Source of the DNA: Chloroflexota bacterium
GTDB lineage: Bacteria > Chloroflexota > Anaerolineae > Anaerolineales > Villigracilaceae
Assembly (NCBI GenBank): GCA_016866215.1
Contig: VGNE01000038.1
Coordinates: 1-37,053 of the forward strand
Length of the DNA stretch: 37,053 nucleotides
Direction: 5' to 3'
The position numbers and the translations under genes are program-made. The notes beneath the pieces were generated by a model. That model was not told where the DNA came from. It saw only the letters and a list, made by a program, of their open reading frames with translations, and did no database searches. Every line of letters starts with the position of its first letter. Within the stretch, counting starts at the first letter, position 1. This document shows positions 25,119 to 32,523 of this stretch, one piece after another.

Positions 25119-28100
25119 GCCCGTTGTCGGCGCGGTCATGGTTGTCGGCGGAGGGATCGCGGGTATGCAGGCGTCTCTCGATCTTGCCGAGCAGGGTTTC
25201 AAGGTTTACCTGGTTGAAAAGAAATCCGCCATCGGCGGGCACATGGCGCAGTTGGATAAAACCTTCCCGACCAACGATTGCGCCATGTGCACCATCTCGC
25301 CAAAACTGGTCGAGACCGGACGCCATCCCAGCATCGAGATCATGACGAACAGCGAGGCGCTCGAAGTCAACGGGCAGGCTGGGGACTTCACCGTCACCAT
25401 CGAGGGCGCGCCGCGCTTCATTGACGTAAACAAATGTATCGCCTGTGGCGATTGCACAAAGGTTTGCCCGGTTATTGTGCCTGACCCATTCAATGAGGGA
25501 CTCTCTCCGCGCCGCGCCGCTTACAAACTGTATCCCCAAGCCGTACCCAATGCCTTTGCTATCGAAAAGCGTGGCATTGCTCCCTGCCGCGATGCCTGTC
25601 CCGGCGGACAGCGCGCGCAGGGTTACATTGCCCTGATCCGCGAAGGACGCTGGAATGACGCCCTGCGCGTGATCAAAATGGACAATCCCTTCCCCGGCAT
25701 TTGTGGGCGTATCTGCAATCATCGCTGCGAGACCGCCTGCAATCGTAATCTTGTAGACGAACCGATTAACATCCGCGCGCTGAAACGCTTCGTGACCGAT
25801 AAGGTTTATTCAGAGCCGCGTCAGTTGGTTGATAAAGTTGAGATCACACATCCCGATCAGCGTGTTGCGATCATCGGGGCGGGACCCTGCGGTTTGACCG
25901 CTGCGCAGGATCTCATCCGCCGAGGTTATCCGGTGACGATCTTCGAGGCGATGCCGGTGGCGGGTGGGATGCTGCGACTGGGCGTGCCCGAATTTCGCCT
26001 GCCCGCCGAGATCATCGAGCGCGAGGTGGCGGACATCGTTGACCTGGGCGTCGAACTTCGCTTGAACACGCCCGTGACCAACCTGGATGACCTTTTCAAC
26101 GAGGGTTTTACTTCCGTGCTGATTTCGGTCGGCGCGCACGAAGGCGTAAGATTGCCCATTCCAGGCGCAAATCTCGAAGGTGTGTTGATCAACACGCAAT
26201 TTTTGAAAGACGTCAGGCTTGGGAAATACGAGGGAGGAAAGAAGAAAGAAGAAAGAAGTGACGACGAGAATTCATCCTTCAGCCTTCATCCTTCAGCCTT
26301 GGGAAAGAACGTTCTCGTTCTCGGCGGTGGCAATGTAGCCATTGATGTGGCACGCAGCGCGGTGCGCCTTGGATGTAAAGTAAGCATGGCGTGTTTGGAA
26401 AGCCGCGAAAAAATGCCCTCGCATGCCTGGGAAGTGCAAGCTGCACTGGATGAGGGGATTACCATACACAATGACCGCACCTTCGAGCGCGTGCTGGCGG
26501 ATGAAAACGGCCGCGCCGCGGGCGTCGAGTGTATGAATGTGGCATCATTCGGGTTTGACGAAGTCGGGCGGCTGAACGTTGAAAAGGTTGCGGGGTCGAA
26601 TCACGTCATCCCATGCGATACGGTCATCTTCTCTGTTGGGCAGCGCGCAGGTTTGGCGTTCATCCCTGACGACGCGGGTGTGGGCATGACAGATCGCAAG
26701 ACCATTGCCATTAATCCGAATACGTATGCCGCCACGCGTCCGGGCGTGTTCGCGGCGGGGGATAGCGTCTCAGGCACGGCGTTCGTGATCGAAGCCGTCG
26801 CCAGCGGGCACAAGGCGGCGGAATCCATTCTGCGTTACCTGCAAGGCGAAAACCTCGAACCCGCGCATAAACCCGAACTGCCTGTTGTGAAACTCACGCG
26901 TGAGGAGATTGCGGATCGCATGGCGCGCGGCGAGATCAAAGTACAGCCGCGCATTCCCCTGCCTGAACTTTCCGTTGAACAGCGCATCGGCAACTTTGCA
27001 GAAGTCGAGGGCGGCTACGACGATGAATCGGCTCAGCGCGAAGCGGCGCGCTGTCTGGCTTGCGGCGTGTGCTCGGAATGTATGTCCTGTACTTTCGCCT
27101 GCGGAGTCAATGCCATTGACCACGATATGGTCGCCCGCCGCGAGACCGTCCACGTCGGCGCGGTGATCCTGGCGCCCGGCTATCAAACTTATCGCGCCGA
27201 ACTCTCCGAGGAATTCGGCTATGGGCGATATGCAAACGTCATCACGGCGTTGCAGTTCGAGCGATTGCTTTCTGCCTCAGGTCCCACTATGGGACACGTT
27301 CAACGACCCTCCGACGGCAAGGTGCCGAAGCGGATTGCCTTCTTGCAATGTATCGGCAGCCGCGACCAGAGCCATGATTATTGTTCCGCCGTATGCTGTA
27401 TGTTCGCCACAAAAGAAGCGGTCATCGCCAAAGATCACCAGCCTGACCTGGACGTGCACGTCTTTATGATGGACATGCGCGCCTTCTCCAAAGGCTATTT
27501 GAGTTATTTTGATCGGGCGCGTGAACGCTACGGTGTGCAATATCACCGTTCGCGGGTTAGCGCACTTTACGAAGGCGCGCGCTCGAATGATATTTATTTG
27601 CGTTACATGAACGAAAGCGGCGAAATGCAGGACGAGCGTTTCGACCTGGTTGTACTTTCCGTTGGGATGGAAATCTCCGAATCAGTGCGCGACCTGGGCA
27701 GGCGTCTCGGCGTCGAACTGGATGAATACGGATTCTGCCAGACCGTGCAGTTTAATCCGCTGGAGACCAGCCGCAAAGGTATCTACGCCATCGGTCCCTT
27801 CCGCGAACCGAAGGATATTCCCGAATCGGTCGTCGAGGGCAGTGCGGCTGCGGGGACGGTCGCGGCAAGCCTAAGTCCCGCGCGATTCGCATTGACCGTC
27901 GAGCGCGAGTATCCGCCTGAGAGGGATGTCAGCGCTGAGGCGCCGCGCGTGGGCGTCTTCGTCTGCTCGTGCGGATCGAACATCGGCGGCTTCGTGGACG
28001 TGCCTGGGGTCACGGAATACGCGTCGTCGCTACCGTACGTCACGCACGCCGAGGCAAACCTGTATACCTGCTCGCAGGATAGCATCAAACACATCACCGA

Positions 28101-29355
28101 GCAGGTCTTGGAACATAAACTGAACCGCGTGGTGGTGGCGAGTTGCACGCCGCTCACGCACCAGCCGCTTTTCCAGGACAGCATCCGCATGGCGGGTTTG
28201 AATCCTTATTTGTTCGAGATGGCAAACATCCGCAATCAATGTTCATGGGTTCACTCGAATGATAAAGAAGCGGCGACCGCCAAAGCCGGGGATTTGATTC
28301 GGGCGGCGGCGGCGCGCGCGGCTTTGCTCGAATCCCAGCACACCATTGAGGTTCCTGTTCAACGCGCCGCGCTGGTGGTCGGCGGAGGCGCGGCTGGCAT
28401 GACCGCCGCTCACTTGCTGGCTGAGCAGGGTTTCCCCGTGCATTTGGTTGAAAAGGAAAACGAGCTGGGCGGCAACCTGCGGAATGTTTTCATCGGCACC
28501 TTCGGTTACGCAGACCCGCAGGCGACTCTGCGCCGCTTGACCGATCAAGTACGCGCGCACCCGTCCATTTATTTGCATTTGCAAAGCAAGGTTATTTCCA
28601 CAACAGGCGTGATGGGCAACTTTACCAGCGTCATCGAGGAAGCGGATGGAACCCGCTCGGATATTCTCCACGCGGTCACTATCCTTGCCACAGGCGCGCA
28701 GGAATATCGCGGCGCGGAGTACGGCTACGGAACGGACGCGCGGATTGTGACACAGCAGGAGTTCGAGGGGATGCTGGGTAAACAGGTAGACAGGTACACA
28801 AGTACACAGGTAGACACGTATACAGGTACACAGGCAGACACGTATATCGGAACACAGGGCGATGAATCCTTGCCAAACTCCGTCGTTATGATTCAATGTG
28901 TTGGTGCCGCCGAAAAATTCTGTGCGCGCATTTGTTGTACGGTGGCGTTGAAAAACGCGATACGACTCAAAGAGATCAACCCGAAAGCGGAAATTGTTAT
29001 TCTTTATCGAGATATTCGCTCCTATGGTTTCAAGGAAAAACTGTACACACTGGCTCGCGAAAAGGGCGTGCTCTTTGTACGTTATGAGCCTGATAGAAAG
29101 CCAGAAGTGATCAGTGATCAGTCATCGGTGATCAGTGTCAAAGTGTGGGAGCCAGTGTTGCGAAAGGAACTCACACTCCACCCTGATTTGCTCGTACTCA
29201 GCATGCCCCCCGTCCCGCGTACGGACGCGCACGATATGGCAACGATGTTTAAAGTTCCAACCGATGTGGACGGCTTCTTCCTGGAGGCGCACGTCAAACT
29301 GCGCCCCGTGGATTTTGCCACCAACGGCGTCTTCATGGCGGGGATGGCGCATTAA
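25012..29355 (+). CDS. Giant HdrA with embedded GltD-like NAD(P)H module (ends at in-frame TAA)
   Basis: A 1447-residue flavoprotein, probably the bifurcating core of the MetVF-Hdr complex. Order: repeat-coded leader (1-40); FAD motif VVGGGIAGM (near 44); NDCAMCTISPK (near 89); ferredoxin CIACGDCTKVCPV (near 143); a GltD/NfnB-like insertion with CRDACPGGQRAQGYI (near 192), CGRICNHRCETACNRN (near 230), RVAIIGAGPCGLTAAQDL (near 284) and NAD(P) motif VLVLGGGNVAIDVARSA (near 434); ferredoxin CLACGVCSECMSCTFACG (near 682); HdrA core; second unit PRVGVFVCSCG (near 980), VVGGGAAGM (near 1122) and CARICCTVALKNA (near 1302). It stops in GVFMAGMAH, where the paralogue continues with YPK. Downstream DNA in the same frame still codes the missing ferredoxin. 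ATG 25057 is an alternative start. Three further repeat insertions are in frame. Confidence 0.88.
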   Translation: MKDEMKTSPKEKDKGMNSSDSSFILHPSSLSNPSSLPVVGAVMVVGGGIAGMQASLDLAEQGFKVYLVEKKSAIGGHMAQLDKTFPTNDCAMCTISPKLVETGRHPSIEIMTNSEALEVNGQAGDFTVTIEGAPRFIDVNKCIACGDCTKVCPVIVPDPFNEGLSPRRAAYKLYPQAVPNAFAIEKRGIAPCRDACPGGQRAQGYIALIREGRWNDALRVIKMDNPFPGICGRICNHRCETACNRNLVDEPINIRALKRFVTDKVYSEPRQLVDKVEITHPDQRVAIIGAGPCGLTAAQDLIRRGYPVTIFEAMPVAGGMLRLGVPEFRLPAEIIEREVADIVDLGVELRLNTPVTNLDDLFNEGFTSVLISVGAHEGVRLPIPGANLEGVLINTQFLKDVRLGKYEGGKKKEERSDDENSSFSLHPSALGKNVLVLGGGNVAIDVARSAVRLGCKVSMACLESREKMPSHAWEVQAALDEGITIHNDRTFERVLADENGRAAGVECMNVASFGFDEVGRLNVEKVAGSNHVIPCDTVIFSVGQRAGLAFIPDDAGVGMTDRKTIAINPNTYAATRPGVFAAGDSVSGTAFVIEAVASGHKAAESILRYLQGENLEPAHKPELPVVKLTREEIADRMARGEIKVQPRIPLPELSVEQRIGNFAEVEGGYDDESAQREAARCLACGVCSECMSCTFACGVNAIDHDMVARRETVHVGAVILAPGYQTYRAELSEEFGYGRYANVITALQFERLLSASGPTMGHVQRPSDGKVPKRIAFLQCIGSRDQSHDYCSAVCCMFATKEAVIAKDHQPDLDVHVFMMDMRAFSKGYLSYFDRARERYGVQYHRSRVSALYEGARSNDIYLRYMNESGEMQDERFDLVVLSVGMEISESVRDLGRRLGVELDEYGFCQTVQFNPLETSRKGIYAIGPFREPKDIPESVVEGSAAAGTVAASLSPARFALTVEREYPPERDVSAEAPRVGVFVCSCGSNIGGFVDVPGVTEYASSLPYVTHAEANLYTCSQDSIKHITEQVLEHKLNRVVVASCTPLTHQPLFQDSIRMAGLNPYLFEMANIRNQCSWVHSNDKEAATAKAGDLIRAAAARAALLESQHTIEVPVQRAALVVGGGAAGMTAAHLLAEQGFPVHLVEKENELGGNLRNVFIGTFGYADPQATLRRLTDQVRAHPSIYLHLQSKVISTTGVMGNFTSVIEEADGTRSDILHAVTILATGAQEYRGAEYGYGTDARIVTQQEFEGMLGKQVDRYTSTQVDTYTGTQADTYIGTQGDESLPNSVVMIQCVGAAEKFCARICCTVALKNAIRLKEINPKAEIVILYRDIRSYGFKEKLYTLAREKGVLFVRYEPDRKPEVISDQSSVISVKVWEPVLRKELTLHPDLLVLSMPPVPRTDAHDMATMFKVPTDVDGFFLEAHVKLRPVDFATNGVFMAGMAH
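26272..26302. repeat. In-frame CTTCATC/CTTCAGC heptamers in hdrA2
   Basis: TCATCCTTCAGCCTTCATCC (26272-26291) and following units encode SSFSLHPSAL between the FAD and NAD(P) halves of the GltD-like module, preceded by a GAAAGAAGAAAG tract coding KKKEER. Homologous GltD modules have no such loop. The frame is kept. Confidence 0.75.
28779..28857. repeat. In-frame AGGTAGAC array in hdrA2
   Basis: About ten 8-bp units of the type AGGTAGAC, AGGTACAC and ACGTATAC encode a QVDRYTSTQVDTYTGTQ-like repeat of about 26 residues in the second HdrA unit. The corresponding place in hdrA1 has a short loop (EKIIHQPEE). The same family fills the spacers before acsD, acsE and hdrA1. Confidence 0.85.
29107..29138. 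repeat. In-frame GATCAGT heptamers in hdrA2
   Basis: GTGATCAGTGATCAGTCATC and further units encode EVISDQSSVISV. The 7-bp period matches the array at the end of hdrA1. Confidence 0.75.
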
Positions 29356-29724
29356 CCGAAATTGCTCGATGAAACGATGATCCAGGCGCAGGCGGCTGCG
29401 GCGCGCGCCGCGCGTGTACTCAGCCGACCCACTCTCAGCGCGGGCGGATCCGTCGCGGTAGTGGACGCGGCGCGCTGCACGGGCTGTCTCACCTGCGTGC
29501 GAATCTGTCCGTTTGGCGTTCCCAAAATGCGGATTGACTTGACCGGCGTCGGAGAAATTACCGGCGCGGCATACATCGAGGCGTCCATCTGTCAGGGCTG
29601 CGGATCGTGCGCCGCCGAATGTCCCGCGCGGGCGATCCAGTTAATGCACTACACCGACGTACAAATGACGGCAAAGGTCGGCGCGCTGTTACAACTCCCC
29701 GTGCTTCAAGGAATGGGAACATGA
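29356..29724 (+). CDS. C-terminal two-cluster ferredoxin domain of giant HdrA, after the in-frame TAA
   Basis: Directly after TAA 29353-29355 the same frame continues PKLLDETMIQAQAAAARAAR, then CTGCLTCVRICPFG and CQGCGSCAAECPARAIQLMHY. This aligns without a gap to the end of hdrA1 (YPKFSEEAISHALAAAARAV, then the same two [4Fe-4S] motifs). Only one codon, at the Tyr position, is a stop. A separate polypeptide could begin at TTG 29362 or ATG 29377, but no good ribosome site is present. The stop overlaps the next ATG by 4 bp, keeping translational coupling. A nonsense mutation, a base-calling error or a true split are all possible; type CDS is used because the domain is otherwise intact. Confidence 0.75.
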   Translation, partial: PKLLDETMIQAQAAAARAARVLSRPTLSAGGSVAVVDAARCTGCLTCVRICPFGVPKMRIDLTGVGEITGAAYIEASICQGCGSCAAECPARAIQLMHYTDVQMTAKVGALLQLPVLQGMGT

Positions 29725-30146
29725 GCGAAGATTTGCAGGTCGTCGCATTTTGCTGCCAGCATTGCGCGTACGCCGCGGCAGATTTGGCGGGCGGATTGCG
29801 TTTGCAATATCCGCCTTCCGTGAGGGTTGTCATGCTGCCCTGCACCGGAAAGATTGACGCGCTGCTGGTATTGCAGGCGTTTGAAAGCGGCGCGGACGGT
29901 GTGATGGTGGCGGGCTGACTGCCCGGAGACTGTCATTACCTGGAAGGTAATACCAACGCTAAACGAAGGATCGAACGGATCAAAACCCTGGTCGCGAATA
30001 TTGGTTTGGAGCCGGAGCGAGTGCAAATGTTCAACCTGTCCTCGGCAATGGCAAGCAAATTTGTGGATATTACGAAAGAGATGACGGAGAAGATTACAGG
30101 GTTGGGACCGAATCCATTGAAGACAAGGATGAAAGATGAAGGATGA
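29721..30146 (+). CDS. mvhD: MvhD-like electron-transfer protein with predicted selenocysteine at TGA 29916-29918
   Basis: Read through the in-frame TGA, this is a 141-residue MvhD: AFCCQHCAYAAADLAGGLRL (near 9), MLPCTGKIDALLVLQAFESG (near 37), GVMVAG-U-LPGDCHYLEGN (Sec at residue 66) and a C-terminal LGPNPLK. Aligned with the other MvhD in this window (VVACPLGNCHH), the TGA falls exactly on a conserved Cys and homology continues for about 75 codons after it. Sec forms are established for this hydrogenase delta-subunit family. A hairpin at 29935-29951 fits a bacterial SECIS. The real stop (30144-30146) lies in a GGATGAA array. It overlaps the preceding gene by 4 bp. Without Sec machinery the product would end after 65 residues; those genes are not in the window. 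Confidence 0.82.
29935..29951 (+). promoter_or_regulatory. Candidate bacterial SECIS element
   Basis: ATTACC (29935-29940) pairs perfectly with GGTAAT (29946-29951) around a TGGAA loop. The loop begins 22 nt after the TGA, and its second base is G. Both meet the published bacterial SECIS pattern (loop 16-37 nt downstream, a G in the first two loop bases, stem of 4 bp or more). TG/CA can extend the stem below a 2x2 internal loop. Confidence 0.65.
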
Positions 30147-30151
30147 AGGAT
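30125..30151. repeat. GGATGAA heptamer array, direct
   Basis: AAGGATGAAAGATGAAGGAT and further units end the second mvhD, including its stop codon. The inverse array at 30601-30632 lies on the other side of the S23-like gene. Confidence 0.8.
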
Positions 30152-30208
30152 GAAAAATAAAATGCAAAGTTGCAAAACAGAAGCTATGCAAAGTTAAGGA
30201 AACAAGAG

Positions 30209-30577
30209 ATGGACACTGGACAGCCACAAGACTTACGGACACGGACGAGTGATTTTGCATTGAGGATCGTTCGGCTGTATGCAAGCCTGCCAAAGACAAC
30301 CGAAGCCCAGGTCATTGGCAAGCAAGTTTTACGTTCAGGCACATCTGTTGGCGCGCATTATCGCGAAGGCCATCGAGCAAAGTCTGATCCCGATATCATC
30401 AATAAGTTCGAGACCGCATTGCAGGAATTGGACGAGACTGATTACTGGTTGGAATTGCTGGTGAAGGCCGATATTGTTCCTGCCCCAAAACTGGAGACGC
30501 TTCGTAAAGAAACAAATGAACTGCTCGCGATATTCACAACCATCGTAACCAAAATCAGGAAGAGGATAGGCAGATAA
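30209..30577 (+). CDS. Four-helix bundle protein (S23/IVP family)
   Basis: A 122-residue helical protein of the 23S rRNA intervening-sequence/four helix bundle family. Typical segments are DFALRIVRLYASLPKTTEAQVIGKQ (split, about 13-37), RSGTSVGAHYREGHRAKSDPDII (split, about 40-62) and ETALQELDETDYWLELLVKA (about 66-85). The molecular role is unknown; members are often found in rRNA inserts or as scattered single genes. The ATG at 30209 follows AAGAG. It interrupts the mvhD-metV order and is bounded by GGATGAA and TTCATCC arrays, which suggests insertion of a cassette. It has no obvious link to acetyl-CoA metabolism. Confidence 0.85.
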   Translation: MDTGQPQDLRTRTSDFALRIVRLYASLPKTTEAQVIGKQVLRSGTSVGAHYREGHRAKSDPDIINKFETALQELDETDYWLELLVKADIVPAPKLETLRKETNELLAIFTTIVTKIRKRIGR

Positions 30578-30600
30578 AAGATGAAACCAGATACCGTACA

Positions 30601-30632
30601 TTCATCCTTCATCCTTCATCCTTTATCCTTCT
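30601..30632. repeat. TTCATCC heptamer array, inverse
   Basis: TTCATCCTTCATCCTTCATC (30601-30620) and two further units precede the metV ribosome site. It is the inverted counterpart of 30125-30151. Confidence 0.8.
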
Positions 30633-30647
30633 CCCCCGGAGGTAACC

Positions 30648-31331
30648 ATGATCGTCGCAGAACAAAAATCACTGGATGAAATCAAGAAACTGGTCGGCAG
30701 CGCGCAGAAGGTGCTGGTGGTTGGTTGCGGCACTTGCGTGACCGTATGCTTTGCGGGAGGGGCGCGTGAGGCGGCCATCGTCGCGGCTGAACTTCGCATG
30801 TCCACTAAACTTGATGGTTCCCCAAAAGAGGTCACCGATGTCACCGTTCAACGCCAGTGCGAGTGGGAATACCTAGATGAGATCGCCCCCAAACTGGGTC
30901 AGGTGGATATCATCCTCTCGCTGGGATGCGGCGTCGGCGTGCAAGCCATCGCCGAACATTTCCCCGGCACGTGGGTGGTGCCTGGCTTGAACACAAAATT
31001 CATGGGACTTCCCACCGAGCAGGGCGTCTGGGCGGAACGCTGCGCGGCGTGCGGCGATTGCATCCTCGGCTTGACCGGCGGGATATGCCCGATCGCGCGC
31101 TGTTCCAAGTCGCTTCTCAACGGACCTTGTGGCGGGTCGCTGGATGGCCATTGCGAGATCAACGCTGACATCTCCTGCGCCTGGCAGTTGATCTATGACC
31201 GCCTGAACAGCATGGGAAAACTCGAAGTCCTGATGGACATCCAGCCTCCAAAGAATTGGCAGACTTCCCGCGATGGCGGTCCGCGCAAAATTGTCCGCGA
31301 AGACCTGCGGCTGGATAAAAAAGAAGAATAG
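30648..31331 (+). CDS. metV: Methylene-THF reductase partner, zinc/iron-sulfur protein
   Basis: A 227-residue MetV, the small partner of MetF in acetogens, which links the flavin enzyme to Hdr-type electron carriers. The N-terminal part has VVGCGTCVTVCFAGGAREA (near 25). The middle has LSLGCGVGVQAIAEHF (near 91), and the C-terminal domain has ERCAACGDCILGLTGGICPIARCSK (split, around 130-154) and GPCGGSLDGHCEI, giving many metal-ligand cysteines. GGAGGT before the ATG is strong. It is 15 bp from metF. The gene order metV-metF with hdr genes matches the Moorella complex. Confidence 0.92.
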   Translation: MIVAEQKSLDEIKKLVGSAQKVLVVGCGTCVTVCFAGGAREAAIVAAELRMSTKLDGSPKEVTDVTVQRQCEWEYLDEIAPKLGQVDIILSLGCGVGVQAIAEHFPGTWVVPGLNTKFMGLPTEQGVWAERCAACGDCILGLTGGICPIARCSKSLLNGPCGGSLDGHCEINADISCAWQLIYDRLNSMGKLEVLMDIQPPKNWQTSRDGGPRKIVREDLRLDKKEE

Positions 31332-31346
31332 GCGGAGGAACAAACC

Positions 31347-32381
31347 ATGTCCGATACAAACGGTTATCACTCTGGCTCCAACCTCGAGCGCATCCTGCGT
31401 GCCGGTCATTTTGCCGTCACTGCCGAACTCGGTCCCCCGCAAAACGCGGACGGCGAGGTGATTCGCAAGAAGGCGCAACTGTTGAAGGGCTATTGCGACG
31501 CGGCAAACCTGACCGATAACCAGACCGCCATCGTGCGCATGTCCAGCATCGGCGCGGGCACGATCCTCGTCCAGGAGGGACTCGAACCCGTCATTCAAAT
31601 GGTCTGCCGCGACCGCAATCGGCTCGCCATGCAATCCGACCTGCTTGGCGCGTACGCGCTCGGCATTCGCAACCTGCTGTGTCTCACCGGCGATCACCAG
31701 ACCTTCGGCAATCATCCCACCGCCAAGAACGTCTTCGACATCGATTCCATGCAGATGGTTCAGATGGTCACCGGGATGCGCGACAAGCGCGTCTTCCAAT
31801 GCGGCGAGGAATTCAAGGGTCAGGAACCGCGTTTCTTCGTCGGCGCGGTGGAATCGCCCTTTGCCCATCCGATTGATTTTCGTCCCCATCGCCTCGGCAA
31901 AAAGGTGAAGGCGGGCGCGAGTTTCATCCAGACGCAATTAGTCTTCGATATCGAGGCGTTCAAAAAGTTCATGGACAAAGTTTGTTCGCTCGGCATTCAC
32001 GAACAGGTTTACCTTCTGGCTGGCATTGGTCCGCTCAAAAGCCCCACCATGGCAAAGTACATGCGCGACAACGTGCCGGGTATCCTGATCCCGAATGAAA
32101 TGATCAAGCGCATGGAGAAGGCTGGCGAACCGTGGGCTGGCAAAAGCAAGGACGAGTTGACCGCGGAAGATAAAAAGGCGCGCACCGCCGCCTGGCAGGA
32201 TGAAGGCATTAAGATTTGCATCGAGTTGATCCAGCAGATGCGCAAGATCAAGGGCGTCTCCGGCGTGCATATCATGGCGATCGAATGGGAGAAGGCGGTC
32301 AAGCCGCTCGTCGAAGGGGCTGGCTTGTACCCGCGCCCGGTTGTTCCCGATGCCTCGACTGTTTCCGCGCAACCGGCGTGA
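31347..32381 (+). CDS. metF: 5,10-Methylene-THF reductase
   Basis: A 344-residue flavin TIM-barrel enzyme that reduces methylene-THF to methyl-THF. Visible features are FAVTAELGPPQNADGEVIRKKA (split, about 20-41) holding the conserved catalytic Glu, CDAANLTDNQTAIVRMSS (near 50), LLCLTGDHQTFGNHPTAKNVFDIDSMQ (around 110-136), GASFIQTQLVFDIEAF and the C-terminal GVHIMAIEWEKAVKPLVEGAGL. A good GGAGGAA ribosome site is present. No N-terminal extension is seen, so electrons should arrive through MetV. A shorter relative is decayed downstream at 33961-34222. Confidence 0.94.
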   Translation: MSDTNGYHSGSNLERILRAGHFAVTAELGPPQNADGEVIRKKAQLLKGYCDAANLTDNQTAIVRMSSIGAGTILVQEGLEPVIQMVCRDRNRLAMQSDLLGAYALGIRNLLCLTGDHQTFGNHPTAKNVFDIDSMQMVQMVTGMRDKRVFQCGEEFKGQEPRFFVGAVESPFAHPIDFRPHRLGKKVKAGASFIQTQLVFDIEAFKKFMDKVCSLGIHEQVYLLAGIGPLKSPTMAKYMRDNVPGILIPNEMIKRMEKAGEPWAGKSKDELTAEDKKARTAAWQDEGIKICIELIQQMRKIKGVSGVHIMAIEWEKAVKPLVEGAGLYPRPVVPDASTVSAQPA

Positions 32382-32394
32382 GGTCAGTTGATAT

Positions 32395-32487
32395 GTCATT
32401 GCGAGGGCGGTGTTCTTCCGCCCGAAGCAATCCCCTCGCAAGTTGGGGATTGCTTCGTCGCTCACTCCGTTCGCTCCTCGCAACGAC
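32395..32487. repeat. GTCATTGCGAGG palindromic element
   Basis: The ends GTCATTGCGAGG (32395-32406) and CCTCGCAACGAC (32476-32487) are complementary with one mismatch. Inside, GAAGCAATCCCC (32424-32435) and GGGGATTGCTTC (32445-32456) form a perfect 12-bp stem. This element type is a widely scattered bacterial repeat. It fills the spacer between metF and hdrCB. Confidence 0.85.
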
Positions 32488-32523
32488 AGACCTGCGGAAA
32501 GTTGTTATTTACAGGAGATAGAC

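Noticed and set aside
29353-29355. TAA in the giant HdrA as a recoded amino acid codon
   Set aside because: No known bacterial system reads TAA as selenocysteine or pyrrolysine, and the site aligns with Tyr. Mutation, sequence error or a genuine split are simpler.
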